Below, piece by piece: positions 13,089 through 14,623 of a stretch of DNA of 14,623 bases (its first letter is position 1; each line of letters opens with the position of its first letter). The notes below the pieces were generated by a model, which was not told the DNA's origin, ran no database searches, and worked only from the letters and a program-made list of their open reading frames with translations. Origin of the DNA: CAJUOR01 sp964596105. GTDB taxonomy: Bacteria > Bacillota_I > Bacilli_A > Erysipelotrichales > Coprobacillaceae. The stretch covers positions 1 through 14,623 of the forward strand of contig CAZQRT010000033.1 of NCBI GenBank assembly GCA_964596105.1, written 5' to 3'. The translations under genes and the position numbers were made by a program.

Positions 13089-14623
13089 ATGAAGAAAGTA
13101 TCTGCCGCAGTTGTCGCATTTGCTATGCTTGTAAGCTGTTTGTTTGGAAACATTGTGGCATATGCCGAGGATACCACGCTGGATATCAAAGCCACTGTTT
13201 ATGATCTTGACGAAGACAGTCATTATGTTATCGGGGAAAATAAGTCCTCTGATTTGAGTGCCATCGGTACGCTCTCAATTGGGGGGGGACATAGAAGCTT
13301 CCTCTGAGGTCAATTCGTTCCCGTCTTATGAAGTAAAAAAGGGAAATATCACCTTCAGTTATGCAATTAATGAGGAAATTCTGAACCGCGAGGAGACAGA
13401 ATGGCATTTGACTGATGACAAAAGCGATAAGGTCAACAATCTGACCCTGGATGCCAAGATCATGTCGGGGGCGCTGATCCTGCAGACATCGCTGGATGGC
13501 ACCATGTGGACGGAAGATGTGATGATGTCCGATATCTTCAAAGATGGTGCTGATAACAATGGTTTCTATGTAACAAAAGTCATCCAGCTTGAGAATGGAT
13601 GTTACTATCGGGTGCTTGTCGCTTATAAAATGGAGCGCAGACTCGAGGATTCCGTTGGTCCGGTGACAACCAAGAAGAACTATGAGCGGAAGCAGGTTGT
13701 CGAGGTCTATGAATTCCATGCCTTCACTGAAACGGATGGGACTAGCCCTGACGCGACACCGAAGAAGCAGCTTGGCACAAAGATTAAAACGGGGAAAGAT
13801 AACGGATATTCCGGCAATAAAGAGATTGGTAAAAATGATCCCCACTATGGCTGGGATATCGGATATTTCTATGTAAACGGATACACCCGTGAAACCCAGA
13901 AGACCGATAACACTCCGGTATTTTTAAAGAACGTCGGGGATAAGGTGACCTTGTGGTTTCACTTGGATGAGGATATAAATAAACTAAATGGCGATGAGCG
14001 TTTGACCATCAGCGAGGATAATAATGGTTATGACAGCGATTTTGAAATCGAGCAGACGAATTTTGAGCATGGGGCGCTGATTATCCAGTATACGAGCCCG
14101 CAGGGGGAAATTCAGGATCCTGTAATTTATACCGATTATCTTGCCGCAAATGTCAGAACCGGCGCGAACACGAAGGTTCAGCTTTTTGAAAGCGGAGATT
14201 ATGTTGTTTCCCTGGATTATGAAATAAAATCCAAAAGCGGACCTTCAAACATCCTGTCAAACTATACGAACTATAAAATCATGTTTAAGTTCTCGGTTCA
14301 AAACGGGAACTGTATGGTATACCCGTTCGACAGTGTAACAGGAGCGGAACTTAACGCTAACGCGATTACCGAGAATGGGTTTAAGCTGGATATGGCAGAG
14401 TCTCGGGATCTCACCATCGATGTGCAGCGCTCGGTTCTCGTAGAGGGCACGGATGGTTATCTTACGGAAGATGTACGTTTCAATAGTCCCGCGAAAGACG
14501 GGGAAACGTATACTGATGAGGGTATTTATACCTTCACTGTAAAAAACATATATACCGGTGAGGAAACCACGAAAACGATTTATGTCGGCAAAAACAACTA
14601 TTTGCGGGCTTTGTCGGCAACCG
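13089..14623 (+). CDS. Large secreted protein, frame interrupted at a G8 tract, 3' end outside window
   Basis: Starts MKKVSAAVVAFAMLVSCLFG with a classical signal peptide; cleavage is likely after AYA at residue 24. As given, the frame stops at 13305-13307 after 72 residues. Removing one G from the eight at 13281-13288 joins it to a frame that is open to the window edge, giving at least 511 residues. The downstream part is rich in Asp, Asn, Gly, Tyr and beta-type stretches (NNGFYVTKVIQLENGCYYRV, GWDIGYFYVNGYTRE, DPVIYTDYLAANVRTGANT), consistent with an extracellular beta-rich protein. I recognise it only as resembling uncharacterised secreted proteins of gut Firmicutes; no enzyme motif is seen. 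AGAAGGA lies five bases before the ATG; an in-frame GTG at 13074 with AAGGAG eleven bases upstream is an alternative. Whether the gene is phase-variable, dead or mis-sequenced cannot be decided here. Confidence 0.75.
13281..13288 (+). repeat. Homopolymeric G8 tract at the frame break
   Basis: Eight G in a row, 64 codons into the secreted-protein gene. The upstream frame ends 17 bases later, and the downstream frame fits if the tract had seven G (or ten). Confidence 0.9.

Overview
The window looks like a Bacillota (low-GC Gram-positive) chromosome of moderate GC, most likely a fermentative gut member of the Erysipelotrichia type. The evidence is strong AGGAGG ribosome sites, TTG starts, a PTS-type HPr domain, an NAD-dependent D-lactate dehydrogenase, a lipoprotein and a large secreted protein. 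The taxon is inferred from gene content only. There are no rRNA or tRNA genes, CRISPR arrays, or recognisable insertion sequences.

Layout. (1) The left end holds the start of a minus-strand lipoprotein and, divergent from it, a KdpE-like response regulator whose receiver domain has lost all the phosphorylation residues checked. (2) A minus-strand operon at 4027-1003 encodes an HPr / D-lactate dehydrogenase fusion, a Cof-type HAD phosphatase and an AEC-family carrier. (3) Divergent from it is a plus-strand pair, an LctP-type lactate permease followed directly by a PrsW-type intramembrane protease. (4) From 6504 a second plus-strand unit encodes an M28/DUF4910 peptidase and an overlapping amidohydrolase, closed by a terminator, followed by a NIF3-family protein. 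(5) A further promoter at about 10470 drives a HAD phosphatase, a DUF3842 gene broken by a nonsense codon, and a LarC N-terminal-domain protein with a very long histidine-rich insert, closed by a terminator. (6) After a roughly 340-base non-coding stretch, a secreted protein gene begins. It is interrupted by a shift at an 8-G tract and runs off the window.

How it fits together. Three separate loci touch lactate: pyruvate/D-lactate interconversion (HPr-LDH), lactate transport (LctP, perhaps the AEC carrier), and synthesis of the nickel-pincer cofactor of lactate racemase (LarC). larA, larB, larE and the C-terminal part of LarC are not in the window.

The most noteworthy items are: the HPr-LDH fusion, with His15 kept and Ser46 replaced by Asn; the pseudo-receiver regulator; the expanded His-rich LarC with a duplicated segment showing only synonymous differences; LarC ending at the domain boundary next to a slippery heptamer; and the G8 tract in the secreted protein, a candidate phase-variation switch or an assembly error.
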